The position numbers were made by a program, and so were the translations under genes. Of a stretch of DNA of 64,000 bases, positions 12,201 to 28,455 are shown in pieces. Every line of letters starts with the position of its first letter. The stretch's first letter is position 1. The DNA comes from Monosiga brevicollis MX1. Taxonomy: Eukaryota > Opisthokonta > Choanoflagellata > Craspedida > Salpingoecidae. The stretch lies in assembly GCF_000002865.3 (NCBI RefSeq), contig NW_001865060.1:325664-389663 (forward strand), given 5' to 3'. The notes beneath the pieces were generated by a model. The model was not told where the DNA came from. It ran no database searches and saw only the letters and a list, made by a program, of their open reading frames with translations.

Positions 12201-15200
12201 CCAGCATTTACATCCAGGACACTCAGCCACCCACCCTGGTGGGTCTGGCGCCAGACGCAGTGGTGCAGTGCGACCGGGTGCCCCAGCCCAGCGACATTAA
12301 CGTCACCGACGCCTGTTCGAGCGCGCCCATGGTCAGCTTTACCGATGCATCAGTGCCTGGTCGGTGCCCTCACGAGTATGATCTGCAGCGAGGCGTGCTG
12401 GCCTTGGACAGCTGCGGCAACATGGACAACTTCACCCAGGTCTTGCGTGTCATTGACACACATGCCCCCGAGTTTGCCCAGGCCCCTCTCAATTACTCTG
12501 TCGAGTGTGATGGCTTTGGCAATCAAGCCGACTGGGCTTGGTGGCTGGCCTCGCGCGGCAACGCCTCGGCTGCCGATAGCTGTGGTGATGACGTGTTCTG
12601 GGCCACCACCTATACCAACGGCTCGGCCCGCGTTGCGGGCTGTGCGGCCACCTACAGCGACGAGGCGCAGTTTGCGGTGACCGACGTGTGCAACAACACG
12701 GCCACGGTGACGGCGCGCTTTATGGCCGTCGACTCGACCCCACCCCAATTGGCCTGGGTGAATTACACGGCGCCCACCACCACCGCAGTGCCCTCGACCT
12801 CGGGCAACCCCTCAACCACGGCTGCCAGTGCTACCACGAGCAATGCCACGGATGCAACAGAGTCAACCGCCATGGCGCCGGAAACCACGGCAGCGGCAAG
12901 CACGACCGCCTTGCCCGCCGACCTCACCCCCTACCTCGTGACCGGAGTGCCTGCGTCCGTCGTGCTCGAGTGCATCAGCAAGACAGGCGCCGAGCCGGCA
13001 CGCCCGGGTGCGGCCACGGTCGTGAGCTTTGACGCGTGTAGCCAGACCGACTTTGAGGTGCACTTTGAGGAGACGCGGTTGCCTGGACAATGTGTGCTGG
13101 ACGTGCGGTACGAGCGCCGCTGGACGGCCACGGATGCTTGCGGCAACGTGGCGGTTGGCATTCAAAACGTCTCTGTGGTGGACAGCAAGGCACCGGTGAT
13201 TCAAATCGAGCCCAGCGCTTTGACGCTGGACTGCAACCGCCAGAGCAACGTGGAGGATTTGCGCAGCTGGCTGGCCAACAGTGGCGGGGCCATGGCTGAT
13301 GATACCTGCAGCAGCAACCTCAAGTGGACCCACAACCTCACCGACCTGGAGGGAGCGCTGCGCAATAGCTGCGACGGCCACGTGCAAACGCCCGTGCTCT
13401 TTACGGTAACGGACGCCTGCGGACATGCCACCTCAACCACCTCCTGGGTGGCGGTGCGCGACATCTCTGAGCCCATGATTGTGCAGATGCCCGAGGAGCG
13501 AGTGGTGGAGTGCCATCGCCTTCACAACGAGGCGTATCTGCAGACGTACATCAACGAGAGCGGCAAGGCGGACATTCGCGACCACTGCGATGCCGACCTG
13601 GCCGTGCAGCACTCGCTGACGCGCACGGACGACTGCGCCGCAACGTTCCGGGCCGATGTCACCTTTACCTACACAGACGACTGCAGCAACGAGGTGGCCG
13701 TGTCCGGCTCGCTGACAGTGGTCGACACGGCACCGGCGGTGATTCAACTGGTGGCCGGAGATCGGGTGACGACCGAGGCCACCTTTGACTGGGTGGACCC
13801 CGGGGTGGCGGCTGCCACCGACGACTGCACGGGTGACCTGACGGCCTCGGTAATGCGCCTCAACGGCGTGGATACGCGCCAGCTGGGCGAGGCGGCCGTG
13901 GTGTATAGCGTCACGGACGCCTGCAACGTGGTCAGCAACAAGACGCGGGTGGTGGTGGTACAAGACACGCTGCCGCCCATGATCAGCGTGGCCGGCGTAC
14001 CCGTGATCCGAGTACGCCAGGGCAGCACATACCTGCCACCCAGTGAGGCTGTTACGGCCGTGGACCTGCTGGATGGGGAATTGGGGTTGGCTCAACTGAG
14101 CTGGCTTCCCCGGGACCTGCGCGCCGTGGCGCGAAAGCAAGGGACGCGTGCCGTGGTGGCCGTGATGACGGACAGCAGCGGTAACCGGGCCTCCCAGTTG
14201 GCACAGGTGGTGCAGGTCTTGCCTCCTGCTCGGGCATCGGGGGCCAACACGACCGAGGCCTATCTGGAGCTGGAGTTTGATACCACGCTGAGCGTGGCGG
14301 CCACGGATGCAGACAAGGCTACGGCGGCCAGCTTCCTGATGGTGCTGAACGCGGCCAGCTTCACCAGTGCTGAGGCCTTGGCTCAGCTGTTGTATGGGCA
14401 GCAGATTGCAGCCTATGAGGACCCACGCTGCTGGGATCACCACACGGGCCTGGTGGTGTGCCGCGTCGACATGATGGACTTTTCCGACGTGACGTTGGCG
14501 CAGCTGGCGGCCATGTCGGGTGTGGCTGCCGTGGCCACCCGAGCAAGCCCTGTGACGGCATGGCGAGTGGCTTTGTCGTCAGCGCTCTCGAGCAACGAGC
14601 GAACACTGGCCCTGAACCTGCTGGGTGCCAACGACGAGGTGGGTGTCCTGGGTTGCGCCACGGGTCTGTGCCACTACGCGGTGGATCGCTCCATGGTGCG
14701 CGAGGCCACTCCCGTGGTCAGGGCTCACCCCCGCAGCACGTTTGTGGTGACCACCTCAAGCTGGAAGACGGCGGCCAACGTGGAGGCCGATCTCTTGAGC
14801 GTGGGGATCATGCCGTTGGGAGTTGTAGCTCTGGGTGGGGGCCAGCACCGCGTCCACACGCTGGATGCGCTGGGCGCCCCGGCACTGCAGGCGGCGCTGG
14901 CCGATGGGCCCATGTCACTGGTTGGCTCGATCGATCTCTACTTTAAGCAGCAGTTTGAGGTGGTGGTGTCGGCCAGCACCATGGATTTGGCTGCGGTGAC
15001 CCGGGCCATTTACGCGGCAACAGGTTTGCTGAGTACGACGGTGTTGCCCGGGGCCACCTCGGGTACGGGGTTGGCCCAGAACCAGACATATGTGGTAACA
15101 ACCTTTGAGGTGGTGCATGGGGCCATGTTGACGGCACTGGCGTCGGAAGCAGGCGTGTTGAGTGTGTCGGAATTGAGCATGTCAAGCACGGGCAACCTGC

Positions 15201-16912
15201 TCGAGTCGGACCGGCCGTTTGTGTTTACGGTGGCCCTTGATCTCGCCCGGCTTGAAGGAACATCCACTTCCACTATGACGGCCGCCACAACTGCCACTGC
15301 CACTGCCACTGCCACTGCTGCTGGCTCAACGTCAGGCGCCGAAGCAACTGCTGCTGCTGCTGCCAGTACGGCTGGCTCGACGTCAGGCACCGAAGCAACG
15401 GCTGCGCCAACAACGACGGCTGGCTCGACGTCCGAGCCCATGACTCCCGTGGCCTACGCCGAGCTGATCAAGGCAGCCGTGCCCGGAGATGTCTTTTACG
15501 TTTGTGACCACATTGGCTCGACCACGGCCGAGTGCACCTACCGCACCAGCGCCCACATCCGAGAGGCTGATCTGGCGGCGCTGGAGGCAGAGTATGCAGG
15601 CATTGCCTCGATTGTGGATTTGTCGGACGAGAGTCTGGGTGACAACTTGGCCGATGCAGCCGCAGAGTGGGCGCGTAAGTCGTGTGTGAATGTTGCTCCG
15701 GGGAGGAGGGAAGGAGGGGAAGGTCTGAATGATACATGATCCGCCTATCATGTTTGAGTGTTTTTTTGTGTTTTGTGTGTGAGACGGTGCCTCATGTTGA
15801 TGAATGGCTGTGGCCTGTTTGTGTTGTGGTGTCATGTAGTGAACGTCATTGGCGAGGAGGGGCCGGCTCCGGTGAAGGTGCAGACTACGGTGCAAGTGCG
15901 CTCGGGCGACGGCAGCAATGACGACCGACGCCGGGCCAGCAACGCTGGGTATCGGGTGGTGTTGGCCTTTTCCACCAACGCCAGTGTGGCCGAGCAGGCG
16001 CAGTTGTACACGCTGATGGCCACGTACAGCACGCTCAACGGCACGACGGCGGCCATGGCCCGGGATCAGATTCTAGCCCTGTCTCCGGAGCTGACGGACG
16101 TCCAGGTGCAGGACACCAACGACCTGATGATCTTTGGCACGACCCCGGATCTCTTGAACCTGAGCTCGTCCCTGGTGCAGTCGCTGAAGCAGAACACGGT
16201 CGTGACGACGGTTGGCGACCCTGGTACGTTGAGGGTGGTGTCGGGCGTGCAGGGTTGTGTCTGTGTCTGTGTCTGTGAGCGTGTCCGTGTCTGTGTCTAT
16301 GAGCGTGTACCCGTGTTGATGACATTGTTTATTAATGAATCTTTTTTTGTTTGAAAGAATTGGGCGTTGCATGCCTTGAGCGCCACTGCCTTGCCTCACC
16401 CCGGTGCTTGGGTCGCGTGCAGGTGTTGTAAGCATGCCATTGTCGGCTGTGGATGCCGTGTCTCTGCTGGAAACGGAGCTGACGCGTCGTCATGTCGAGG
16501 TGTCCCTCGAAGGCTACACTTTTGTGGTGGCATCAGACCCCATCATTCGACGCACGGCCTGGACTGCGCCCACTACACCCCGGCCGACGACCAAGCAAGC
16601 GCCAGCCCCACCAGGCCCCAAGTCCACTGGCGCTCCACCAAGCAGCGATTCTTCATCTTCAACGAGCGGAGCCAGTGCCGGTGTGATTGGCGGTGCGGCT
16701 GGTGGTCTGGTAGTGGTTTTGTTGGTCTTGGTGGTCTTGGTGCTGGCTCGTCGCCGGCGCCAGCGCAACAAGGTGCCCGAGACTCCCAAGGTAAGATTGA
16801 CATGCTGCTCGGCAGCACGTGGCTGGATGGTGGAATTTTTTTTCTCTGTTGATATTGTTGTTGTTGTGGTGGTGGTGGTGGTGGTTGCTGTTGCTGTTGT
16901 TGTTGCTGTTGC

Positions 16913-16943
<31 letters not shown>

Positions 16944-17565
16944 GAGCCTCCCATCTACGCTCATTCATCTGTGCCTTTGCCTATTGTGCTTAGAACTTGG
17001 AGGGAACCAGCGACTATCGTACGGGTGTCATCAATCCTCTGTGTACGTCTGCAATCTACCTGCAGTGTGGCCCCAAGCGTTGAGCTGATCGACTCATCAT
17101 GGTTTTTGCTTGCTATGTTTCATCTGTGCAGACGGTGACGTGGGAGATTTCGGAGACGAAGGCGAGCAAGAGGACGACGATGAGGACGGCATGTACCAGG
17201 ATGTGCATGATAACGGCAATGTCTTTGCCGAGGCAGACGACATGCTGGGTCCCGACATGTACTACAGTGACGAAGAAGAACCTCAAAGCGGCTATCTTGA
17301 TGTGGGGGCCGACGTTGAAAACGATCAGCTGGCCTTTTCCAGCAGCGACAACGTGCAGGACGATTTGGACGAGGATCAACTTTATGCCGATCAGCCCACT
17401 ACCAACGGCGCCGACTACTTGAATGCAGATGCGTTTGATGACAACGTCCAAGCTGGCGAGTATACCGACGTAGAGGGTACCGGAAATGGCGAGGACAACC
17501 AGGACGCTCTGTTCGGCTTTGACGATGCACCCGGCTTCGAGGACGACGATGGTGCCGATGAATAA
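6053..17565 (+). CDS. Giant transmembrane protein: secreted JmjC oxygenase + Cys-rich repeats + CCP + HYR modules
   Basis: Eleven exons: 6053-6767, 6869-7536, 7638-7803, 7894-8009, 8131-8373, 8495-9184, 9373-15674, 15840-16223, 16423-16790, 16994-17042, 17132-17565. They sum to 10135 bp, one base more than 3378 codons. That extra base maps to a run of five G at 10162-10166, where the CCP frame breaks. Domain order: signal peptide (RALPLLLALCAITLAMV), JmjC/cupin with HTD and distal AHVTYS, Cys-rich repeats (exons 3-6), six CCP/sushi modules (about 9450-10800) with GCC2-like inserts, a CGDG..GEECDDG module (about 10795-10910), about eleven HYR/Ig-like modules (11.1-14.1 kb, each beginning near a D-S/T-x-x-P-x-F boundary), two Ser/Thr-rich linkers (12.77-12.90 and 15.25-15.44 kb), a transmembrane helix (GVIGGAAGGLVVVLLVLVV) followed by RRRRQR, and an acidic tail with tyrosine motifs. 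Surface receptor or adhesion role is inferred. Confidence 0.8.
16855..16944. repeat. GTT/GTG/GCT trinucleotide repeat inside intron 9
   Basis: Impure TTG/GGT/GCT triplets inside the intron between the transmembrane exon (ends 16790) and the next exon (starts 16994) of the receptor gene. Read through without splicing it would give poly-Val or poly-Leu, but GT-AG sites flank it cleanly. Confidence 0.85.
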
Positions 17566-18884
<1,319 letters not shown>

Positions 18885-20730
18885 ATGGCAGCGGTGAAGA
18901 TTGGCGTGCTGGGCACGGCTGGCATTGCCGAGAAGAACATTGCGGCTATGAAACAGAGTCGTGGTGTGGAAATCTATGCAGTAGCTTCGCGGTCGCTTGA
19001 ACGTGCTCAAGCCTACGCGGAGAAGAACGGTGCGAACGTCACTGGCCGATTGTTGCAGCTGCCACTGGGTATGTCATGAGAACGGACGATTCACATGGCG
19101 CACTCACTGTGGGCGGTCGAACATGCAGGCGTTCCGCAGGCTTATGGATCGTATGATGAGCTGCTTCAAGATGAACAAGTGACAGCCGTGTACATCCCAT
19201 TGCCGACGGCCGCTCGCGTTGAGTGGGTCGCGCGGGCAGCGCGGGCAGGCAAGCACATTCTCAGCGAAAAACCGACAGCCCGAAAGTGTGTTGGTCCCGT
19301 CTGACAGCGTCGCAGCGCTTGAATCCGCCCCATTGCTTCACATACACACGCCTGGGTTGACGTCTTATCGTCTGAGTGTGCTCTGCTCTCACGATGTTGC
19401 CCGCCCATCCGTCTTTAGCTTGGCCGAGCTGCGCGAAACCCTTGCTGCTGTCAATGAGTGCAATGTCATCTGGATGGACGGTGTATGTTGCGCAGCCACA
19501 TCCTAGACACAGGAGATTGGCTCTTATACTCCTTTCCGTTGTTGTAGGTCATGTTCATGCACCACAAGCGCCTGCCCCAGCTATTGAGCACGCGAAGTGA
19601 GATTGGCCAGCTTCTGCACATCCAGTCGACCTTTACCTTTATGGCAAGTCACGCGAACCCCGCCCACAGCGAGAGTGACCGGATGCTGTTCGCATTACCT
19701 TTGTCGCACATCTATCCACTGACGCGGAAACTTTTACGTCATTGTGTACACGTGCAGGGCACGGATGACTTCTATCGCCAGGACATCCGCGTCAATCCCG
19801 AGACCGAGCCTCTGGGCTGTCTCGGCGATTTGGGCTGGTGTACGTTTCTCCCGTTACTTGCCGTGAACGCACTCTTTGCTAGATTTTGATATACAGGCCA
19901 TGGTATACAGGCCAGACTCATGCACCTTTGTGCTCATGACTCCTCGTACTGTTTTAGACAACATTCGCTTCTCCTTGGCCATGTGCGATTTTGAGCTACC
20001 ACAAAGCGCTGCTGCACGTGCATTCAAGAACGTCGATGGCACCTCGCTCCCATTGGATATGGACGTTCAGGTAGATCATGTTGAGCAAACACTTGTTGAC
20101 CATGTTGAACTCTGCTCAACTCATGCCTGTTGTGCTCTGGCGTTGATCAAACGTAGTTGGTTTGGGCCGACGGGCGCCGTGCCTCCTTCGACTGCTCGTT
20201 TTGCCGCCCCTTGCGGCAGGCAGCCACTCTCACAGGAAATCAGGTCGGTCAACCCATGAAGCATCTGAGCCATTTTCTAAACGCCAATCAATCTTCGACT
20301 GCATCTTGCAGCATCGTACAACTCCAAAGAAACTGACAATTTTGATTGCCTCTGTTGTGTGCATCATTTGCTTGCTGCTGCCCTCGCACAGGGACACATC
20401 ATGGTTGACGACTTTGTGATTGCTCAGACCCCAACGACCAAGTTTGTGGTGTCGACGAAGGAAAACTTTACTGGCAGCCTTCCAGCGCTGACCGCTGATA
20501 CTCGGGAAGTCGTGTCCGAGGAATGCACTCAGGAGGTGGAGATGTGGAACACGTTTGGCAAAATGGTGCTTGCACGCACCAATGGCGACGAGCCAGCCGT
20601 CAGCACGCAGGACCCTCGGTCCACCGCATACTGGCAAATGTTGTCTTTGCGTACGCAATCAGTCATTGACGCTTGCATGCGCAGCGCATACCAAGCCAAT
20701 GGTGCCCCTGTCTCAGTGGAAGAAGTTTAA
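18885..20730 (+). CDS. Gfo/Idh/MocA-family NAD(P)-dependent oxidoreductase (plant At4g09670-like)
   Basis: Exons 18885-19029, 19129-19285, 19419-19482, 19548-19643, 19758-19839, 19958-20070, 20157-20243, 20392-20730 sum to 1083 bp, giving 360 residues, the usual family length. The N terminus has the Rossmann motif GVLGTAGIAEKN, then the family EKP motif (residues about 98-100), FMHHKRLPQL, and GCLGDLGWY, which is typical of the At4g09670 subgroup. The second half is the alpha/beta dimerisation domain. The intron after 19643 starts with GC rather than GT (ATG|GCAAGT). The substrate is unknown; dihydrodiol or sugar dehydrogenase activities occur in the family. Confidence 0.88.
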
Positions 20731-21104
20731 GCTTGCCTGACCCTCGCTGTGAAATTGCAATGGCTTGACAGGAGCGCAGATGTGGTGGTAGTAAATTTAA
20801 AGCCAGGCACGAAGCAAAGAAGCAAAGGAACGAGAGAAACTCAAACAATAGATTGCAGCACCGAAAACGCAACAGACAACGAGAGGCACCAAAAATTGAT
20901 GCTTGTTTGTGCAGGGCAGACGGGTGCAAGTCCTCGCAATGAAAAGCAAAAAAGAAAAGGAGGCGGCATGGTAAAAGAGTGCTGAAACCCAAAATGTAAG
21001 CAAAGCTGGAATAGAAAGCTGGAATAGGGGCAGATGGCAAAACTAGAAAGTCGAACAGCACAGCACCAGTGAAAGATGTTTGAATGACACCAACAGTTGG
21101 TGGT
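20731..21104. other. Short convergent intergenic region
   Basis: Lies between the 3' ends of the oxidoreductase and Src genes. It is A-rich on the plus strand and presumably holds both 3' UTRs. Nothing else seen. Confidence 0.6.
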
Positions 21105-23408
<2,304 letters not shown>

Positions 23409-24435
23409 GCTAGCAGGTCATGTGCTAGCCACAAGGGCGTCTGAAGGAAAGCAAAGCAGAGCAAAATGATTTTTGGCTGAAATGAGAGTTGCAAGGTCCC
23501 AAACGTCTGGACAACTTTCTACGCGGTTTGGCTTCGCTTCGTACCCAAAGTTGAGGGGACAGGGGCAACCAAGAAAGCCGACAAAGTATTTGCGTGTTGC
23601 GTCTGATCAAGACGACACGCCACTCAGGTGCCAGAAAGTGGCAGGATAGGCACGACGGCAAGGAAGAGGCCACTCTGAAGATAGCCGCACACTCGCAAAC
23701 CCGACAAGAAGAGCTCGTGCACCTCAAGGGATAGAGAAATTTTCGTCAAAAGACAAGCAAAGCCCTGCCGGAGAAAAAGACAACGAAGCCGGGCGGAGTG
23801 AGAGATCTTGTAACTTGCTCGACAGGGACGGAAGAACATACGAACAGTGAAAGAGTGTTTGGACGAGCAAAGGAGCAAAGGGAATGTGCTTCACATGTGA
23901 AGAAATGCGGAGAGAAGGGGGCGGGGACCACAAAGGGGGCTTTCTGACAAAGGGCAGGGTGTGAATTCTGTGCCAAGCGGGTTTAAGCCAAAGCATTCAC
24001 AGGCTGAACAAACTGGCCAAGCTTCTGCCAGCGTGGTGCAGTCAAGTCAGGGAGGGACGGGGTTTCGGAGAGTCACAGGCACCACATTGGTGTCGAGTTG
24101 GAATCATCACGAAGAGAAGAAAAAAAAAAAACGGCGGTGGGCGAAACCGTGCAGTGGCGTGTGTTTCACGTTGAAGATGACACGCACAAGACACACTCTT
24201 CAGCAGCAGATGGAGCGCATGTGTTCCGACTGGGTCACTTACCCCTCAAGCACAAAGGTCGCAAGGGATCGTTGGGACCAAAAGGTCGTCTGCCCGTCAC
24301 GTCGCTGGCAACCTGGCACGACGACGACTGGAGAGAGACGGCACTCGTTACGTGCCTCCGCTTGCTATTCAATGAGGACACACGGGAGGACTAGTGTGTT
24401 TGAATGGGCCCGAGATGAAGACAGGCACACACGCA

Positions 24436-24481
<46 letters not shown>

Positions 24482-25546
24482 TCCACGGAGAGCAGCGGAG
24501 CGACGACGTGAAGGCGCGCGAGGCGGAGCGAGGTCTCGGGCGCGCGCTCAGAGAGAGAGTGAGAGAGTGTGTGTGTGAGAGAGAGAGGGACGCATATAAC
24601 AAAGGGAGAGAAGGTTAAGAATTGAAGACTTGGGTCAGAGATGGTGACAGGCACGGTGGTTTCAATAAGGTAGAATGCAATGTAAATTCAGAGAAAGTGA
24701 GGCTACTTGTGTGATGGACAGAGACTGGGGAGAATGGATCTGAAGGGAGTGGTGGGCGTTTTTCAAGTGGGCGGACGGGGAGAAGACAAAAGAAGCCCAG
24801 AGAAAAAACTTGGCCGCGCGACCTGTCAGACGTACGCCACAAACCCAAGAGCCAACACCTTTAAAAACCAAGGCAAAGCAGAGAATTTGTCTGGGACCAT
24901 GGCAAAATCAGAGAAAATGTGATGGTTAAAGTCACAGTGTTGTTTCTTTTGTTCTCCGTGAACACCTAATGTGCTAATGTGCGAAGCTCCGGCCCAATCA
25001 TCTGCTCGACGGCGGGCATGCCTCTTTCTTCAGGCCAGCAATGGGTGTTGAGATGCCCGGACTTGGGCTGCTCTCTAGGCTTGTCATGGTTTGGCCCTAT
25101 CGTTTCGTGTGGCCCCGTTGGGCGCTGCCATTCAGGCCACCCAAAGCGTCCTCGGCTCCAAGTTTTGCTGCTCAAGTATAAGCCATCACACTTGCCATGC
25201 TTTCCAAGGTAGAGTTCCCCTTGGGTTTCCCACACTTGATTGCACACCCCAAGGGGGCGGATCCACAACACAAGACCAACATACAATACCACTGGCCACG
25301 GGGTCAATTTGTAGCTTTCATCAACATAGTTACCCCCCAGTCAGCGGTAGGGGTTCTTGACCAGGACAAAATCAACACGCTAGCCAAACGTGTTTCTTAT
25401 CCGCTTACTGTTGTGGTGTTGGCCTCTGCTACCACTTGTCAGATTTGTTTAACAATTGTCATTCTTTTTTGTAAGAAAAAAGAGGGTAAAAAAAAAAAAA
25501 AAGGGTTTGCTTTGTGATTCCTGATGGCATGCCCACCACCAGGACC
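23409..25546. other. Intergenic between Src and cactin genes
   Basis: Src upstream region and cactin downstream region (both genes on the minus strand). Holds a (CA)n tract (about 24438-24478), a GA-rich stretch (about 24550-24590) and A runs near 24119 and 25489. Open frames are short, overlap low-complexity sequence, and show no domain. Confidence 0.5.
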
Positions 25547-28086
25547 TTAGCGGCGATAACGCTCCTTCTTGAATCGGAAATACAGCTCGAAAATGTTGTT
25601 GGGCGTGAATCGGCACCTGCAAACGCAAGCCAACAAGGCCAAACCAAAAAGACATGAGAAGGGAAGGCGAAACAGACACCACAGCCAGTCGTGAAGTGAA
25701 CACCGCTGGTCATTCAACTTCGACAACGCACCGGTAGCCGCTGAAGCGCCCCATGGCCCATCGCTTGTCCACAATCTTAAAGGCAATGTCCTGGTAGGGT
25801 GGGCCAGAGGTGAAGACGATGAGGGCAAAGCCCGGTTCGTTTTTGAGAGGCTTGATCTTGTATGTCGGGGTGTGCGTTGGGTCCACCAAATCGGGGTAGA
25901 AGATGTTAAACTTGTAGCCTACCATGCAGCATGAGCAGTGCCGTGAGCAGACAGCCACCAGTCGTCGTTGCGTGACAGCCCGATCAACGCCATCCTTTGG
26001 TGGAGGCTCAAGTTGGTCAAGGAAAGGCAGAAATCAAGACAGGAATCATGGGAACGTACCTTGCACCGTTTTGGGCGGAGGGTTATCGTGATCGTAATGG
26101 GTGCGATTGTACGCGTTCCAGTCGTAGCCCGTAAAGACACGATTGAAGAAGCGCGGCTTGAGCGCACGGTAACGGTTACTCCATGAGTAGGACTGCTTGT
26201 CGCCATAGCCAACCTCCTCCGAGTTGAATTCGGTCTGCTCCTCGTGCTCCTCATCCTCTTCTTCCACGCCTTCCCGGTTGGCCCGGGCCTTGGCAAAGAA
26301 CTGGCGATCACGTTCCGACATGCCGCCCGTCTGGGACCATGCATAATCGGCATGCAGCTCCGTCTTGCGACCCTCCTTGACCATGTTGGCCACCTACGTG
26401 GTGCAAACAAGAACAAAACGCTTGAGCTGAACTAGGCGCAGGGATATGCATCCAAGGATTACAGACACGGGGGCGGGGGCACGTAGATGGACATGAAGCG
26501 CAGGTAGGACAAAGGTAAAAATATGCAAAATCACAGAGACAAGGGCACAGTACATAAAATCAAGAAAAGAATAAAAATGAAACAAAGCAGCAGCACTCGA
26601 ATGCACGTTGCACGCAAGTGCAACGTAAACGCACCGCTCGCCGCATAAAGGCCAGCTGGGCATCGAGTTGATCCTGCGTAATGACATCGGCCATGTCCAG
26701 TTCATCCGAGGGAATGTCTGCCGGCGCGGGGCTACCACTGCGGCCCTCGTCACCGGGCGCACCACCGTTGGCGGCCGCGGCGGCCGCAGCCATTTGCTGC
26801 TCTTGCTGCTGCTGCTGTTGCTGGCGCAACCGTGCCAGCTTCTCCTGCAGGAACTGCTGGTGCTTTTCGCGCAAACGCGCACGGGCCATCTCCACTCGCA
26901 GCTCCTTGAGCAACGAGTCCCAATAGCCCACATCCAGGGTATCTGGGCTATCCAATTTGCGCTGAATCTTGGCGCGCAGATCCTGCAGCTGGGCGTGCGT
27001 CTTCTTGGCAAAGAGGGTCACAATGTCGGCCTTGACACGTTGGTTAATGTTTGATTCGAGCGCCCGCGCCTCGGCAGGCGTCAAGTCGGGCTTGCGTAGG
27101 GCTGCAAGGCGACGATGCTCCACCAGTGCGTGGTTGGTGACCGTGAGCATGTCCTGCCAAAATTCAGTCGCCGCTGGTGCACGATCAAGTTTGAGGTAGA
27201 CCTGGATGTCGGCCTCCAAGTCTTCAGTATCCTCAAGGGTCAGCATGTCAAGGACGTGATAAGGCTCTCGCATCTCAAACGCGACTTCATCCTCGGCCAT
27301 GCGCATGTAGCGTGCCAGCAGATCAATGGGCTTGGCGCGGCCTTCGCGCAGGCGAATTTCGGAGCGCAGGCGGGCTTGTTCGAGCTGGAAGTTGTCCTCG
27401 TTCTCAATCCAGTCTTGAAACTGAGCGGCATCGGCATCACGAATCTGCATGTCTCGCTCCTTTTGCATCTGATTTTGTTCAATTTCACGCTCCTCGCGGC
27501 GCTTCTTGACCTCCTCGAGCTCACGCTTGTTCTCGCGCACGCGCTCCAACTCTTGGTGATACAGCTCCTCGCGCGTAAGACCCTGCGTGAGAGCCTCGTC
27601 GATTTTCTTCTTCCACACAAATTTACCACTGGCGTCGTCATCGCGATGTTCGACGACAATGGTACCCTCACGGCGCTTGCGCGACTTGGCCTCCTTCTTG
27701 GCCAGGCGGCGAGCCCGCTTCTCCTCGGGAGTCTCATACAGCTTGGCCCGCTCCTTGGCCTCGCGACGCCGCTGTTTCTCGGCCTCTCGCTCCTCGCGTC
27801 GCTGATGACGGTACCGGTCTTCGTCATCGCTGTCATCGCGGCGTCGAGACCGCCGGTCGTCTCGGTCGTCGTCGCGGTCGCGGCGGTCGCCTCGGCTGCT
27901 GCGGTCGTCCCGGTCCCGGTCCCGACCATAGTCCCTATCTCGGTCGCGCCGCCCGCTGTCTCGGTCGCGGCTGCGGTCATCCCGTTCGCGACGACTGCTC
28001 CTCCTCCGATCATCCTCGTCATACTCATCGTGGCGACGGGACTCACCCCGGTCCCGCCGCCGTCCAAACTCATCAACGTCTGCCAT
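25547..28086 (-). CDS. CACTIN: Cactin, spliceosome-associated protein
   Basis: Four exons, 26635-28086, 26060-26393, 25732-25918 and 25547-25616, total 2043 bp, 680 residues. The first ~100 residues are an Arg/Asp/Ser-rich low-complexity tail (RD/RS-like), then a coiled-coil region with REELYHQELERVRENK and the central cactin domain (REGRAKPIDLLARYM, DIQVYLKLD). The C terminus is the conserved cactin domain: KPRFFNRVFTGYDWNAYN, THYDHDNPPPKTVQGYKFNI, then FKKERYRR at the extreme end, which is the family hallmark. In animals and fission yeast cactin works in late pre-mRNA splicing; nuclear location follows. A poly-Gln and poly-Ala stretch lies near residues 425-445. Confidence 0.95.
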
Positions 28087-28455
28087 CGTCGCCTTCCCTC
28101 TCCGCACACACGACCCCTGAGAGAAATGTTTGAGCTCAAAAAGAGGGACTGTTGTAAACACCAGTTGCCAAAGGCAGTTGTTCAGAGCCAAAGTCAAAAA
28201 AAGTCAAAGAAAGAGGGGGGAGTCAATCATCTGACATCGTTGCAGGGGTCTTTCTTGAAACTTCGCGCCAACTCGGTGGCCTGCCCCTCGACCCAGCTCA
28301 CGACACAACTCGATGCTTCTGTGGCATGACATGGCTCGCTTCATAATCAGGATAGAACTGATGGCTCCCTGACGTAAAAGAAAAGCAAGCACCAACATCG
28401 ACTGCGGTTTTCTTTGCTAAATTGACGAGGTCATGCTGTGGGTACAAGTCAAGCG
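28087..28455. other. Region between cactin and UQCC6-like genes
   Basis: About 370 bp holding the 5' UTR or promoter of cactin and the 3' UTR of the UQCC6-like gene. No conserved element seen. Confidence 0.5.

Noticed and set aside
27115-28329. 404-codon plus-strand frame opposite cactin
   Set aside because: It is the antisense shadow of the Arg/Asp/Glu-rich cactin exon, giving hydrophobic Val/Ala text.
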